22,806 nt of DNA from an uncultured Porphyromonadaceae bacterium (GCA_900541555.1 UQKE01000036.1:1-22806), one strand, 5' to 3'. Counted from the stretch's first letter, positions 14,920-22,806 are shown. Notes: generated from the letters alone by a model not told the origin. A program made the numbers and translations.

Positions 14920-15447
14920 TTATTCTTTTCCGTAAACTTCTTTGTGGATGCGGCGGATTTTATCGTCGTTTTCTGTCAATTCGATGTCGCCGAATGTCAT
15001 TAATTTCAATTCTATGGCGTCGCGTCCTTCGGCGTAGGGCGGTTGCACGTAGTGAATGGAATCCCATAGGCGAAACCCGTTGCGGCGATAGAATTCGATT
15101 CTGCGGCGCGCAATGTCGTCGAATGGAGGTTCTACTTCGATAATCATCGGGCGGTTGTCGGCATCGGCAATGGATTTTAAGATTTGCGTTCCGATGCCGC
15201 CTCCTCTGTGCGACGGGCAGACGGCAAAGTGCTCGCCATAGCGGAAATCGGGCCATTCCCAAGTGCTGAAAAATCCGATGAATTGCTCTCCGTCAGCAAA
15301 AACATTGAAATGGAATTCGGGGCAATTGTCGATTAGGCGAATCAATTCGTCGGTTTCGCGCCGTTCGTTTTGTGGAAAAGCAGTTTCATATAAGGCGATT
15401 ACATCGTTGATGAATTTATTTTTTGAAGAAATTCTGATTTTTTCCAT
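14920..15447 (-). CDS. GNAT-family N-acetyltransferase
   Basis: Predicted acetyl-CoA-dependent acyltransferase, 175 residues, the size of a single GNAT domain. Motif A is FAVCPSHRGGGIGTQIL (74-90), with the RGGGIG pyrophosphate-binding loop (81-86). It is followed by the beta-5 segment PMIIEVEPP (100-108) and the motif B-like region RRIEFYRRNGFRLWD (115-129). The acceptor (amine, amino acid, antibiotic or protein) cannot be inferred. It is divergent from the Lrp-type regulator gene and lies 31 bp upstream of the ZnuA-like gene, so it may be the first gene of that transcript. Confidence 0.9.
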   Translation of the reverse strand: MEKIRISSKNKFINDVIALYETAFPQNERRETDELIRLIDNCPEFHFNVFADGEQFIGFFSTWEWPDFRYGEHFAVCPSHRGGGIGTQILKSIADADNRPMIIEVEPPFDDIARRRIEFYRRNGFRLWDSIHYVQPPYAEGRDAIELKLMTFGDIELTENDDKIRRIHKEVYGKE

Positions 15448-15563
15448 ATTGATTCATTTTTTTGAACTATATTTGTTTGCGTTTGTTTATTTATAAACAA
15501 GATAGTGCTAACAGAATGCAACCGAGCCTGTTTGAGGCGGGCGGAAAATGCTGTTTGCATTGG

Positions 15564-15594
15564 CAAATATAATGCAAGGCAAGCGCAAAACAAT
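15564..15594 (-). promoter_or_regulatory. Candidate promoter for the GNAT gene
   Basis: On the minus strand ATTG (15591-15594), 19 nt, TATATTTG (15564-15571). The -33 part lies inside the left arm of the 15585-15618 inverted repeat, so a protein bound there would block it. The leader would be about 110 nt. Confidence 0.45.
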
Positions 15595-15618
15595 CAAACT
15601 CGTTTGAAATTGTTTTGC
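15585..15618. promoter_or_regulatory. Long inverted repeat, candidate operator
   Basis: GCAAAACAAT (15585-15594) pairs with ATTGTTTTGC (15609-15618), and CAAAC (15595-15599) with GTTTG (15602-15606), with a 2-nt bulge and a 2-nt centre. There is no U tract. The position over a promoter in a divergent region next to a regulator gene suggests an operator. Confidence 0.45.
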
Positions 15619-15785
15619 AGTTGATGTTTCCGTGTTGGGAAGCATTGGGCGAGCGGCATGGTCTCCTACGAAGCAGTTGTAAAGAGCATGGGAGAGAGGC
15701 AAGGTCTTGCAAAAAGGAAGGATGGTTTCTTTTCTGTAAATGGCGAACGGATGGAAACGACGGTTTTTAAAAAAATATATATAAT

Positions 15786-16259
15786 ATGTCACACTATCAA
15801 TTGGATTCTTTGGATTATAAAATCTTGCAAATGCTTTCCAACAATGCGCGAAAGCCTTATCTTGAAATTGCGCGCGAGTGCAACGTGTCGGGTGCTGCCA
15901 TTCATCAACGCATCCAAAAACTGATTGCAGCCGGCGTGTTGGTCGGTTCGGAGTCGCTTGTCGATCCGGCAGCCGTGGGATTCAACACTTGCGCTTATGT
16001 CGGATTTTTCTTGAAGGATCCATCTCATTTCGATCGGGTGGTGGAACGTTTGAAAGATATTCCGGAAGTTGTGGAATGTCATTTCACGACCGGACAGTAT
16101 GATATGTTCATCAAGTTGTATGCAAAAGACAATCGCCATTTGCTCAACATCATTCACGGAAAGTTGCAAAGCCTTGGCCTTTCTCGCACGGAATCGCTGA
16201 TTTCTTTCAAAGAAGTGTTCAAACGTCAATTGCCGATTATTCCGGAAACAGACGAATAG
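15786..16259 (+). CDS. Lrp/AsnC-family transcriptional regulator
   Basis: DNA-binding feast/famine regulator, 157 residues, the family norm. Residues about 5-50 form the winged helix-turn-helix (LDYKILQMLSNNARKPYLEIA, then VSGAAIHQRIQKLIAAGVL). Residues about 68-145 form the RAM/AsnC ligand-binding domain (AYVGFFLKD, VVECHFTTGQYDMFIKLYAKD). Family members bind amino acids and form octamers; the ligand here is unknown. The plus-strand inositol-monophosphatase-like gene follows after 9 nt and is probably cotranscribed. The long inverted repeats in the upstream divergent region are possible autoregulatory sites. Confidence 0.94.
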   Translation: MSHYQLDSLDYKILQMLSNNARKPYLEIARECNVSGAAIHQRIQKLIAAGVLVGSESLVDPAAVGFNTCAYVGFFLKDPSHFDRVVERLKDIPEVVECHFTTGQYDMFIKLYAKDNRHLLNIIHGKLQSLGLSRTESLISFKEVFKRQLPIIPETDE

Positions 16260-16268
16260 GAGGGCATC

Positions 16269-17087
16269 ATGCCGTCTACGGGCCAACTGCTGCAAGATAG
16301 CATAAAATGGGCAAAAGAAGCCGGTCGCATCCAAATGGAATATTTTAGGGGCGACCGGTTGGATATACGCTCAAAACTCAATGACAGCGACATTGTCACT
16401 GCTGCCGACAAGGCGAGCGAAGACGCAATTGTCGCGGAAATACGCAAAAAATATCCGGAGCATTCCATTCTGTCGGAAGAGTCGGGCGGCGACAAAAACC
16501 TTGGCGATTATCGTTGGGTGGTAGATCCGCTCGACGGGACGACGAATTTCAGTAGCGGATTGCCGAATTTTTGCGTTTCGATAGGCTTGCGCTATAAGGG
16601 CGAAACAATTGTTGCCGTGGTGTTCGCCCCGTATTTGGGCGAATTGTTCACGGCTGTCCGTGGCGAAGGTGCCTATCTCAACGGCAAGCGCATTCGCGTC
16701 CGCGACGAACGTGTTTTGGGCCATGCCGTTGTGTCGACCGGCTTCCCTGTCGATAAAGATGTCTCGACAGACAACAATTTGGACAATGTGGCGCGGGTTC
16801 TGCCTCGCGTCAGAGGCATGCGCCGCCTTGGCGCTGCCGCTCTCGACATTTGCTATGTGGGCGCCGGATTTTTGGATGCTTATTGGGAATTGAATTTGCA
16901 CGAATGGGACGTGTGTGCCGCATTGCTGATTGCGGAAGAGGCCGGAGCGAAAGCAGATTTTTTCCGGAGCGATCGCAATGTTTCCGTGCTTGTGGCGTCG
17001 CCGTGCATCATGGCGGAGATTTCGCCGTTGGTAGCTCGCGAAGCGAATGCCGGCGATCCTTTTAAGTTGTATCAAAAGAATGTTTGA
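16269..17087 (+). CDS. Inositol monophosphatase family protein
   Basis: Mg-dependent phosphomonoesterase of the IMPase/FBPase/CysQ superfamily, 272 residues, typical length. Metal-binding motifs are EE (E70-E71, LSEESGG), WVVDPLDGTTNF (83-94, with D86 and D89) and the C-terminal WDVCAALLIAEEAG (213-226, D214). The substrate may be inositol phosphate, PAP or another sugar phosphate. The start follows an unusually good Shine-Dalgarno sequence for this phylum (AGGAGGG at 16258-16264, spacing 4), partly inside the regulator's stop codon. The small lipoprotein gene begins at its stop. Confidence 0.95.
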   Translation: MPSTGQLLQDSIKWAKEAGRIQMEYFRGDRLDIRSKLNDSDIVTAADKASEDAIVAEIRKKYPEHSILSEESGGDKNLGDYRWVVDPLDGTTNFSSGLPNFCVSIGLRYKGETIVAVVFAPYLGELFTAVRGEGAYLNGKRIRVRDERVLGHAVVSTGFPVDKDVSTDNNLDNVARVLPRVRGMRRLGAAALDICYVGAGFLDAYWELNLHEWDVCAALLIAEEAGAKADFFRSDRNVSVLVASPCIMAEISPLVAREANAGDPFKLYQKNV

Positions 17088-17088
17088 G

Positions 17089-17619
17089 ATGAGAGAAACC
17101 GGTTTGAAGAAAACAGCAGCGGCGTGTTTGCTTGGCGTATGCGTGTTGGCGGCGGGATGCCGCAGCAGTCAAACGCCGCAAGTGTCGCCGGCCGGCAATG
17201 TCGCAACGATGCGGCCTGCGGGCAGTGTCGGAATAGCTTCGCCGCATGTATATATTTATAAAATGAAAGGCGATTATTCGCAGCTCGTGCCGGTGGTCAT
17301 GGATAAAAGCCGCACACGCATTGTTTCCTATCCGGCTCCGTCGGATTTGAAGGTGGGCGGGCGGCTGGTTACGCCTACGCCGCTCGACAATGGCTATTGG
17401 CTCGACAATCGCGGCATTTCGTCTGATGTGGCGTTTTTGTCCTATACTTATGAGGAATATAGCGCGTTGCCGCAAGCCCCGTCGATGCAGGAAATGCTTG
17501 ACCGCATTGTCGACAAAGATCCGTTGACCGTCATTGTCGATTGCGGGCGGCGTGCCGACTACGATGGCGATTTGCGCGAAGCGATGAATCGCTATATTCG
17601 CGACCATGGGTTGAAGTAA
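17089..17619 (+). CDS. Small lipoprotein of unknown function
   Basis: A 176-residue lipoprotein: positively charged n-region, hydrophobic core and lipobox LAAGC (C24). The mature part has no recognised domain; it contains a Ser/Pro-rich stretch and a mixed alpha/beta region (VYIYKMKGDY, GGRLVTPTPLDNGYWLDNRG, LTVIVDCGRRADYDGDLREAMNRYIRDHG). The start at 17089, one nucleotide after the inositol-monophosphatase stop, gives the cleanest signal peptide; ATGs at 17080 and 17047 overlap that gene. Being third in the regulator/phosphatase operon says little about its role. A strong terminator follows. Confidence 0.8.
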   Translation: MRETGLKKTAAACLLGVCVLAAGCRSSQTPQVSPAGNVATMRPAGSVGIASPHVYIYKMKGDYSQLVPVVMDKSRTRIVSYPAPSDLKVGGRLVTPTPLDNGYWLDNRGISSDVAFLSYTYEEYSALPQAPSMQEMLDRIVDKDPLTVIVDCGRRADYDGDLREAMNRYIRDHGLK

Positions 17620-17641
17620 AGAAATTTTCTTATAGCAAAAT

Positions 17642-17679
17642 AAAAAAGAGCTTTGCCGCTGTCGGCAAAGCTCTTTTTT
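17642..17679. terminator. Bidirectional rho-independent terminator
   Basis: A perfect 17-bp inverted repeat (17642-17658 with 17663-17679) around a CTGT loop, with GAGCTTTGCCG core arms flanked by A and T runs. It lies between the convergent lipoprotein and sdhB genes and works in both directions. Confidence 0.95.
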
Positions 17680-17696
17680 TAGGATTGAAAGACCGG

Positions 17697-18452
17697 TTAG
17701 TCTTTGAATTTCATTTTCAAATATTCGCGATTCATGCGCGCGATGTTGCTCAGCGAAATGTTTTTCGGGCATTGAGCAGCGCAAGCGCCGGTGTTGGTGC
17801 AGTTGCCAAAGCCGAGTTCGTCCATTTTGCTTACCATTGCGCGGACGCGGCGAGCTGCTTCTACTTTTCCTTGCGGAAGAAGCGCGAATTGGCTCACTTT
17901 TGCAGAAACGAACAGCATGGCCGATCCGTTCTTGCAAGCTGCGACACATGCGCCGCAACCGATGCAAGTGGCAGAATCCATGGCTTCGTCGGCTGCTTCT
18001 TTCGAAATGGGAATTGCGTTGGCATCGCCGGCGCCGCCGGTATTGAACGACACGTAGCCTCCGGCTTGTTGGATTTTGTCGAACGCCGAACGGTCGACCA
18101 TCAAGTCGCGGATTACGGGGAATGCGTGCGAACGCCACGGCTCGATGGTGATGGTGTCGCCATCGTTGAATTTGCGCATGTGGAGCTGGCATGTCGTGAT
18201 GCTTCCCACAGGGCCGTGAGGATTTCCGTTGATGTAAAGCGAGCACATTCCGCAAATGCCTTCGCGGCAGTCGTTGTCGAACACAATCGGCTCTTCGCCT
18301 TGCTCGATGAGTTGCTCGTTGAGCATGTCGAGCATTTCGAGGAAGCTGATGTCGGTCGGCACATTGTCAAGTGAATAATCGACGAAACTACCCGGCTCCT
18401 TAGGACCGCGTTGACGCCAGATCTTTAACTTTATGTTTATAGATTTTTCCAT
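17697..18452 (-). CDS. sdhB: Succinate dehydrogenase/fumarate reductase iron-sulfur subunit
   Basis: Electron-transfer subunit of complex II, linking FAD in the flavoprotein to quinone at the membrane. The 251-residue product binds [2Fe-2S] by C62, C67, C70 and C88 (CREGICGMC motif). It binds [4Fe-4S] and [3Fe-4S] by C163, C166, C169, C173 ([11 protein letters not shown]) and C218, C224, C228 ([11 protein letters not shown]). Last gene of the sdhC-sdhA-sdhB operon, 35 nt after the flavoprotein gene and followed by a strong terminator. In anaerobic Bacteroidales this enzyme usually runs as fumarate reductase in the succinate pathway; direction cannot be read from the sequence. Confidence 0.97.
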   Translation of the reverse strand: MEKSINIKLKIWRQRGPKEPGSFVDYSLDNVPTDISFLEMLDMLNEQLIEQGEEPIVFDNDCREGICGMCSLYINGNPHGPVGSITTCQLHMRKFNDGDTITIEPWRSHAFPVIRDLMVDRSAFDKIQQAGGYVSFNTGGAGDANAIPISKEAADEAMDSATCIGCGACVAACKNGSAMLFVSAKVSQFALLPQGKVEAARRVRAMVSKMDELGFGNCTNTGACAAQCPKNISLSNIARMNREYLKMKFKD

Positions 18453-18487
18453 ATTAGCTAAAATTTAAATGCCTAAGGGCTGGGTTG

Positions 18488-20503
18488 TTAAGATTTGTAA
18501 TTACGTGTTTGAACTTGGATTGCCTCGTATTTGAGCGGCTCTTTGATGAGGACGGGCTTTTCGCCTTCGCCTGCATATTTCCAGCAGCTGACATACATGT
18601 ACTGATCGTCGCGGCGTTGAGCTTCGCCGTCGGCAGTCTGGTATTCTTCGCGGAAGTGAGCGCCGCACGATTCGTTGCGGTGGAGCGCGTCGATGGCCAT
18701 GAGGCGTCCGATGGTGAAGAAGTCTTCGAGGCGGAGCGCTTTTTCAAGTTCCACATTGAGAGTGTCGGCTTCTCCCGGAATGAACAAGTTTGTATCAAAT
18801 TCTTTTTTCAAAGCGTCGATTTGGTCGATGGCTTGGATCAATCCTTCTGCCGTGCGGCCCATGCCGACGAGGTTCCACATGATCAATCCCAATTCTTTGT
18901 GGATTGAATCGACGGAACGTTTGCCCTTGATATTCATCAAGCGTTCGATGCGTTGGCGCACTTTCTTTTCGGCTTCGACAAATTCCGGTGCGTCGGTGTC
19001 GGGGTGTTTCACCTTGATTTGATCCGACAAGTAGTTTTGCATCGTGTACGGCAGCACGAAATAGCCGTCGGCAAGTCCTTGCATGAGGGCCGATGCGCCG
19101 AGGCGGTTTCCGCCGTGGTCGGAGAAGTTGGCTTCGCCGATTGCGAAAAGTCCCTTGATCGATGTTTGCAATTCGTAGTCTACCCAGATTCCGCCCATCG
19201 TGTAGTGGGAAGCAGGGAAGATCATCATCGGTGTCTCGTAAGGATTGTCGTTGGTGATCATTTCATACATTTGGAACAAGTTTCCATAACGTGCTTCGAT
19301 CACATCCTTGCCAAGTCGGGAAATTGCTTCGGAGAAGTCGAGGTATACGGCATTGCCTGTACCTACGCCATAGCCGGCGTCGCAACGTTCTTTGGCAGCG
19401 CGGCTGGCGATGTCGCGCGGGCAAAGGTTTCCGAATGCCGGATAACGGCGTTCGAGATAGTAGTCGCGGTCTTCTTCTTTTATTTCGGTCGGTTTCAATT
19501 TTCCGGCGCGAATTGCTTCGGCATCTTCTTTCTTTTTAGGAACCCAGATGCGTCCGTCGTTGCGGAGCGATTCCGACATGAGGGTGAGTTTCGATTGGTT
19601 TTCGCCGTGTTTCGGGATACAAGTCGGGTGGATTTGCGTGAAGCAAAGGTTCGACAAGTATGCGCCGTGTTTGTAGCATTGCACGGCAGCAGAGCCGTTG
19701 CATCCCATGGCGTTTGTGGAAAGGAAGAACACACGTCCGTATCCGCCCGTTGCAACGACAACGGCGTGGGCTGCGTAGCGCTCAATTTCGCCGGTGATGA
19801 GGTTGCGCACGATGATTCCGCGAGCGCGTCCGTCGACAATGACGAGGTCGAGCATTTCGCGGCGAACGAACGACTTAACCGTGCCTTTTTTGATTTGGCG
19901 GTTGAGCGACGAATAGGCGCCGAGCAGCAATTGCTGGCCGGTTTGTCCTTTCGCATAGAACGTACGCGACACTTGTGCGCCGCCAAACGAGCGGTTGGCA
20001 AGCAAGCCGCCATATTCGCGAGCAAAAGGAACGCCTTGTGCAACGCATTGGTCGATGATGTTGTTCGACACTTCTGCAAGGCGGTACACGTTGGCTTCGC
20101 GCGAGCGGAAGTCGCCGCCTTTTACAGTATCGTAGAATAGGCGATAGATCGAGTCGCCGTCGTTTTGATAGTTTTTAGCTGCGTTGATACCGCCTTGCGC
20201 TGCGATGGAGTGTGCGCGGCGGGGAGAATCTTGTATGCAGAAATTCAGCACATTGAAACCCATTTCGCCAAGCGTCGATGCTGCTGATGCTCCGGCCAAT
20301 CCTGTTCCGACCACGATGATGTCGAGGTGGCGTTTGTTGGCAGGGTTGACGAGCTTTTGATGGGCTTTGAAATTCGTCCATTTTTCGGCAATCGGCCCTT
20401 CCGGAATTTTCGAGTCGATTTTTTCGTCCGAATAGACGGCATAGTTGCTCATTATGCTTGTGCTGTCGATTATTTTGCCGGTTTCTTTTTTATTATCTTC
20501 CAT
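18488..20503 (-). CDS. sdhA: Succinate dehydrogenase/fumarate reductase flavoprotein subunit
   Basis: Catalytic subunit of complex II, 671 residues, interconverting succinate and fumarate with covalent FAD. FAD-binding strand [15 protein letters not shown] (61-75), flavinylation segment [13 protein letters not shown] (95-107, H99), substrate-site region CFTQIHPT and the capping/helical C terminus [14 protein letters not shown] are all present. The N terminus carries about 28 residues (MEDNKKETG onward) before the [15 protein letters not shown] segment, near which Bacteroides homologues usually begin. A start at 20452 (MSNYAVYS) is an alternative. It is 26 nt downstream of the cytochrome b gene and 35 nt upstream of the iron-sulfur subunit gene. 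Confidence 0.97.
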   Translation of the reverse strand: MEDNKKETGKIIDSTSIMSNYAVYSDEKIDSKIPEGPIAEKWTNFKAHQKLVNPANKRHLDIIVVGTGLAGASAASTLGEMGFNVLNFCIQDSPRRAHSIAAQGGINAAKNYQNDGDSIYRLFYDTVKGGDFRSREANVYRLAEVSNNIIDQCVAQGVPFAREYGGLLANRSFGGAQVSRTFYAKGQTGQQLLLGAYSSLNRQIKKGTVKSFVRREMLDLVIVDGRARGIIVRNLITGEIERYAAHAVVVATGGYGRVFFLSTNAMGCNGSAAVQCYKHGAYLSNLCFTQIHPTCIPKHGENQSKLTLMSESLRNDGRIWVPKKKEDAEAIRAGKLKPTEIKEEDRDYYLERRYPAFGNLCPRDIASRAAKERCDAGYGVGTGNAVYLDFSEAISRLGKDVIEARYGNLFQMYEMITNDNPYETPMMIFPASHYTMGGIWVDYELQTSIKGLFAIGEANFSDHGGNRLGASALMQGLADGYFVLPYTMQNYLSDQIKVKHPDTDAPEFVEAEKKVRQRIERLMNIKGKRSVDSIHKELGLIMWNLVGMGRTAEGLIQAIDQIDALKKEFDTNLFIPGEADTLNVELEKALRLEDFFTIGRLMAIDALHRNESCGAHFREEYQTADGEAQRRDDQYMYVSCWKYAGEGEKPVLIKEPLKYEAIQVQTRNYKS

Positions 20504-20529
20504 TGTGATAAGTGGTTAGAAGTGAGAAA

Positions 20530-21213
20530 TTACGCGAATTTGCAGGTGAAAACGACTGCTTGGATGATAAACAATGCAATGACGATTGTCGCCCACCAGT
20601 TTCCGAGAGTGCGCAAGCGCGGAATCCATTTTCCGTTTGAAGCACCGAGCGATTGGAGCGAGCTCCAGAAGCCGTGTGTCATGTGAAACCATAAAGCCAC
20701 CAAGCCGATTACGTAGACAGGCAACGTCCACATTTGCGAGAAGGCATTTTCGATGTGGTGCATGCCGTCGGCAGCAAAAAGAAGGTCTTCCGACGTGCTT
20801 GCGCCAAGTTGGTGTGCAACTTCGACGAATTGCATTTTAGCCCAGAATTGCGCAAAGTGGACAACCAAAAATGCCACAACGACAATTCCGAGGACAAGCA
20901 TGTTTTGCGATGCCCATTCCACGCTTTTGGGGCGGGAAGTGACGGCATAGCGGTCGTTGCCGCGGGCTTTGCGGTTTTGCAACGTAAGCCAAAACGCATA
21001 AATAATGTGTACAATGAAACCGGCAGCTAAGATTGCTGTGCCAAGCAATGCATACCAATTCGCTCCTAAAAACTCGCAAATCAGATTATAACCGTCTGGA
21101 GAGATCAGGGCTACTGTGTTCATTAATACGTGAAAGGTTACAAATAGGATGAGAAAAAGCCCCGTAACGGACATTACGACTTTTCTCCCTAAGGATGAAT
21201 TTGTTAACCACAT
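20530..21213 (-). CDS. sdhC: Succinate dehydrogenase/fumarate reductase cytochrome b subunit
   Basis: Membrane anchor of a B-type complex II: a single 227-residue polypeptide with five hydrophobic helices (about 12-35, 54-78, 104-124, 161-182, 205-224). It would carry two hemes b; His residues in or next to helices at H28, H69, H119, H177 and H180 are candidate ligands. It passes electrons between menaquinone and the iron-sulfur subunit. It is the first gene of the operon, with a tentative promoter about 75 nt upstream. The MWLTNSSLGRKVVMSVTGLFL start is typical of the Bacteroidetes subunit. Confidence 0.95.
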   Translation of the reverse strand: MWLTNSSLGRKVVMSVTGLFLILFVTFHVLMNTVALISPDGYNLICEFLGANWYALLGTAILAAGFIVHIIYAFWLTLQNRKARGNDRYAVTSRPKSVEWASQNMLVLGIVVVAFLVVHFAQFWAKMQFVEVAHQLGASTSEDLLFAADGMHHIENAFSQMWTLPVYVIGLVALWFHMTHGFWSSLQSLGASNGKWIPRLRTLGNWWATIVIALFIIQAVVFTCKFA

Positions 21214-21288
21214 AGTAGTTCTGAATGATTTAGTTATTAATTAAGTTTGTTGTATATTCTAAGGTGTGGCAAATGCCATTTTACGCTA

Positions 21289-21319
21289 CAAAAATACCGT
21301 TTTATGCTTGAATAGCGAA
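21289..21319 (-). promoter_or_regulatory. Candidate promoter of the sdhCAB operon
   Basis: TATTTTTG on the minus strand (21289-21296) matches TAnnTTTG. The -33 region 19-20 nt upstream is only TTCG (21316-21319), a weak match. The leader would be about 70 nt. Confidence 0.4.
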
Positions 21320-21352
21320 ATTATTCTTTATATTTTTTTATGATTTCCATTT

Positions 21353-21469
21353 ATGGAAAATGAAGGCTGCGCGGAGGAGCTGTTGACGTCGGCCATCGGC
21401 ATCCCGTACAAGATGTGCGCATGGGTGACAAACAAAATATTTTTCATGGTTTGGAAAATTCAAATGTGA
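21353..21469 (+). CDS. Possible 38-residue ORF or gene fragment
   Basis: An ATG-started ORF beginning MENEGCAEELLTSAIGIPYK. Codons 6-25 are GC-rich (CTG, ACG, TCG, ATC, CCG, TAC, AAG), unlike the AT-rich flanks. It overlaps the end of the antisense secreted-protein gene by 26 nt. It may be a relic of a longer gene or chance; no ribosome site or promoter is seen. Confidence 0.15.
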   Translation: MENEGCAEELLTSAIGIPYKMCAWVTNKIFFMVWKIQM

Positions 21470-22292
21470 CGTTGTTGTCAGATTCTGTTATGAAGGCAAA
21501 ATATGTTCCTGCTTGGAGCCTTTCCATGGGGAAGCGAATGGCGTCATGCCCATGTCCTTTTAAATCAATTGTCTCGAATTGCAGCGACTTGCCTTTGGAA
21601 TCGCAAATGCTGACAACAACATGAATCGGATCGTCAGAATTGCTCGACAAGGACATTTCAACTATTTGCGTGGAAACGTCCCAATACAAGCCTGCTGTAA
21701 GGGTGGGCGTTCTTTTTATCTCATGCAGATAGTCGCTTGTTTTTTCATGTTTGATAGTTTCATATTGGAATTTGACAGTTTCTTTATTTAACAGAATGAT
21801 TGTGTCTTGGCTTATGTAAAGGAAATGCCAAACCGGCATAGCGATATAAGTCGTATTCCTTTCTTCGGGGGTTTTGCTTATGACAACTGAGTGGTTGCAT
21901 GTCGCTTCCGTTGGGAAGATGGGCTTGTCGGCATCGTGCTTGTGGTCGCGGATGTTTTGGTAGATGAACGGGTATCCATCGACAAAAGCGAAGTCGCATA
22001 ATTCGGTGCTGTCTGTGGGGTGCTCGAAACTAACATTGTTTTGCGATACTATTTTTATTGCAAGGGTTGGATATAGCTCGCATGGCATGTAATATGAAGT
22101 GATGGCGCCCATGTCTTTGGACTTGTCGTATAAGCCGGCGGACAGTATATGTTGCCGGATGGCAGCTTGCAAGCTGTCGGGCAATGTGATTTCTCGAAAT
22201 TCCGACGGATTGATGACAGTCTTTTCTTGCGCATGGATTATGCAAGGCAAGAACAATAGGAATGCCATAATTGGTGTAAACAACTTGTTCAT
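21444..22292 (-). CDS. Secreted protein of unknown function, possible C-terminal sorting-like domain
   Basis: A 282-residue protein with a signal peptide (MNKLFTPIMAFLLFLPCIIHA, cleavage near A21). I do not recognise the family. The middle (about 40-170) is mixed alpha/beta with DFAFVDGYPFIYQN and WHFLYISQDTIILL. The last 75 residues read like a small beta-sandwich (VVVSICDSKGKSLQFETIDL, then AIRFPMERLQAGTYFAFI, then FEFSKP), similar in layout to T9SS sorting domains or DUF3244-type domains but without the usual PNP motif. It starts 4 nt after the preceding gene, so the two are in one transcript, and it shares several segments with that neighbour. Confidence 0.8.
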   Translation of the reverse strand: MNKLFTPIMAFLLFLPCIIHAQEKTVINPSEFREITLPDSLQAAIRQHILSAGLYDKSKDMGAITSYYMPCELYPTLAIKIVSQNNVSFEHPTDSTELCDFAFVDGYPFIYQNIRDHKHDADKPIFPTEATCNHSVVISKTPEERNTTYIAMPVWHFLYISQDTIILLNKETVKFQYETIKHEKTSDYLHEIKRTPTLTAGLYWDVSTQIVEMSLSSNSDDPIHVVVSICDSKGKSLQFETIDLKGHGHDAIRFPMERLQAGTYFAFITESDNNVTFEFSKP

Positions 22293-22296
22293 GATC

Positions 22297-22785
22297 TTAC
22301 CAACTTTCTTGTTTGCGTGTTAATATGACATTGTCTTTTCCCAGCAATAAAAAATCCCAATGAGCGACTCCGTCAAACCCTGTCAATTTGTCGTCGTCTT
22401 CGAATGGGAAATCCCTTGTTTCGGGCTTGTCGGGAACTTTCAGCCATTTGCGGTCGGCATCGATCGACGGCTTGTATACAAATATGAATGCTCCTGAAAT
22501 GTACAAGTATCCGATGTATTTTTCAGAAAATTTGTTTTGCTTGAGCGAACTTATTGAGAGTTGGGCGAATCTGCAAAATCCATTCTCAAAATAGCCGCCA
22601 TGGAAGAACAGGGTTGCAAATTGCTTTTCGGGATTGTACTTGCTCTTGTCGAGGACAACCCTCTCAATGGCGGCTGCCAAAGAATCGGAGTCGAGCTCGA
22701 TTTTGTTTAATGCATGGAAGCGCCCTTGCGCCATTCCGAATAGAGCGCTTGCCGTCAATAATAGTGTTAATGCTGCTTTTTTCAT
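22297..22785 (-). CDS. Secreted protein of unknown function, related to its downstream neighbour
   Basis: A 162-residue protein with a signal peptide (MKKAALTLLLTASALFGMAQ). Family not recognised. After the signal, SLAAAIERVVLDKSKYNPEKQ, GYLYISGAFIFVYKP and WDFLLLGKDNVIL line up with SLQAAIRQHILSAGLYDKSKD, DFAFVDGYPFIYQN and WHFLYISQDTIIL of the next gene, so the two are probably ancient paralogues. This one lacks the C-terminal beta-sandwich. Its promoter must lie in or beyond the last 21 bp of the window. Confidence 0.8.
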   Translation of the reverse strand: MKKAALTLLLTASALFGMAQGRFHALNKIELDSDSLAAAIERVVLDKSKYNPEKQFATLFFHGGYFENGFCRFAQLSISSLKQNKFSEKYIGYLYISGAFIFVYKPSIDADRKWLKVPDKPETRDFPFEDDDKLTGFDGVAHWDFLLLGKDNVILTRKQESW

Positions 22786-22806
22786 GTCTATCTTTTATGT
22801 GTACAT

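Larger units (their letters stand above)
15448..15785. other. Divergent intergenic region between GNAT and Lrp-type regulator genes
   Basis: 338 bp without a convincing gene. It holds two inverted repeats: TTGTTTAT-TT-ATAAACAA (15483-15500), and a longer one at 15585-15618 with 10-bp plus 5-bp arms. It also holds a minus-strand promoter for the GNAT gene (TATATTTG at 15564-15571, ATTG at 15591-15594). No clear plus-strand promoter for the regulator gene was found; the 25 nt before its ATG are A/T only except for one base. Confidence 0.7.

Noticed and set aside
15658..15924. Plus-strand ORF of 88 codons before and into the Lrp-type gene
   Set aside because: Overlaps the regulator's helix-turn-helix in another frame and has no protein-like features; the regulator start at 15786 is well supported.
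17062..18255. Minus-strand ORF of 397 codons running across the small lipoprotein gene and the sdhB region
   Set aside because: Arg/His-rich shadow frame crossing a strong bidirectional terminator and overlapping two well-supported genes.
18953..20140. Long plus-strand ORF of 395 codons opposite sdhA
   Set aside because: Antisense shadow of a highly conserved gene. Its translation is Val/Phe/His-rich with no recognisable domain, and sdhA fully explains the region.
21344..21359. TTTCCAT-TT-ATGGAAA inverted repeat as a terminator
   Set aside because: Only 7 AT-rich pairs with a 2-nt centre and no U tract in the needed direction; may be chance.
1..22806. tRNA genes, rRNA genes or a CRISPR array
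   Set aside because: No cloverleaf with TTCGA-type arms, no rRNA-like conserved segments and no regularly spaced short repeats were seen by eye.

Overview
The window comes from the chromosome of a Bacteroidales bacterium, possibly Muribaculaceae- or Porphyromonadaceae-like; the family level is a guess. Evidence seen directly: Bacteroidetes-type promoters (TTG/TTTG, about 19-20 nt, TAnnTTTG) before several genes; a giant secreted protein ending in a type IX secretion (T9SS) type A sorting domain; a B-type succinate dehydrogenase/fumarate reductase set (cytochrome b, flavoprotein, iron-sulfur); a subclass A2-like class A beta-lactamase; lipoproteins with acidic residues after the lipid cysteine; and few Shine-Dalgarno sites.

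Layout. 1-4100 (minus strand): an RsmI-like methyltransferase, a WalJ/YycJ-like metallo-beta-lactamase-fold protein and a PfkB-family sugar kinase form one likely operon. trpS follows with its own promoter. 4111-11632 (minus): a promoter, a well-conserved cobalamin riboswitch, a roughly 190-nt expression-platform region, then a single 2354-residue T9SS cargo protein (four CUB-like plus sialidase-N-like repeats, beta-helix, PKD/Ig-like, DUF4465-like and sorting domains), closed by a strong terminator. 11633-13322 (plus): tandem promoter-like repeats, a class A beta-lactamase and, 17 nt downstream, a PepSY-like (beta-lactamase-inhibitor-like) lipoprotein. 13364-15447 (minus): a GNAT acetyltransferase, a ZnuA-like metal-binding lipoprotein and a ZnuC-like ATPase, with no permease in the window. 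15786-17619 (plus): an Lrp/AsnC regulator, an inositol-monophosphatase-family enzyme and a small lipoprotein, ended by a bidirectional terminator. 17697-21213 (minus): sdhC-sdhA-sdhB. 21444-22785 (minus): two adjacent secreted proteins of unknown function that look related to each other.

The most striking item is the cobalamin riboswitch whose only downstream long gene is the giant T9SS protein. It suggests a vitamin-B12-responsive cell-surface or secreted protein, perhaps involved in cobamide capture through its DUF4465-like domain. The second is the beta-lactamase/PepSY-like lipoprotein pair behind a repeated promoter. Gene identities rest on motif recognition by eye; no database search was run.
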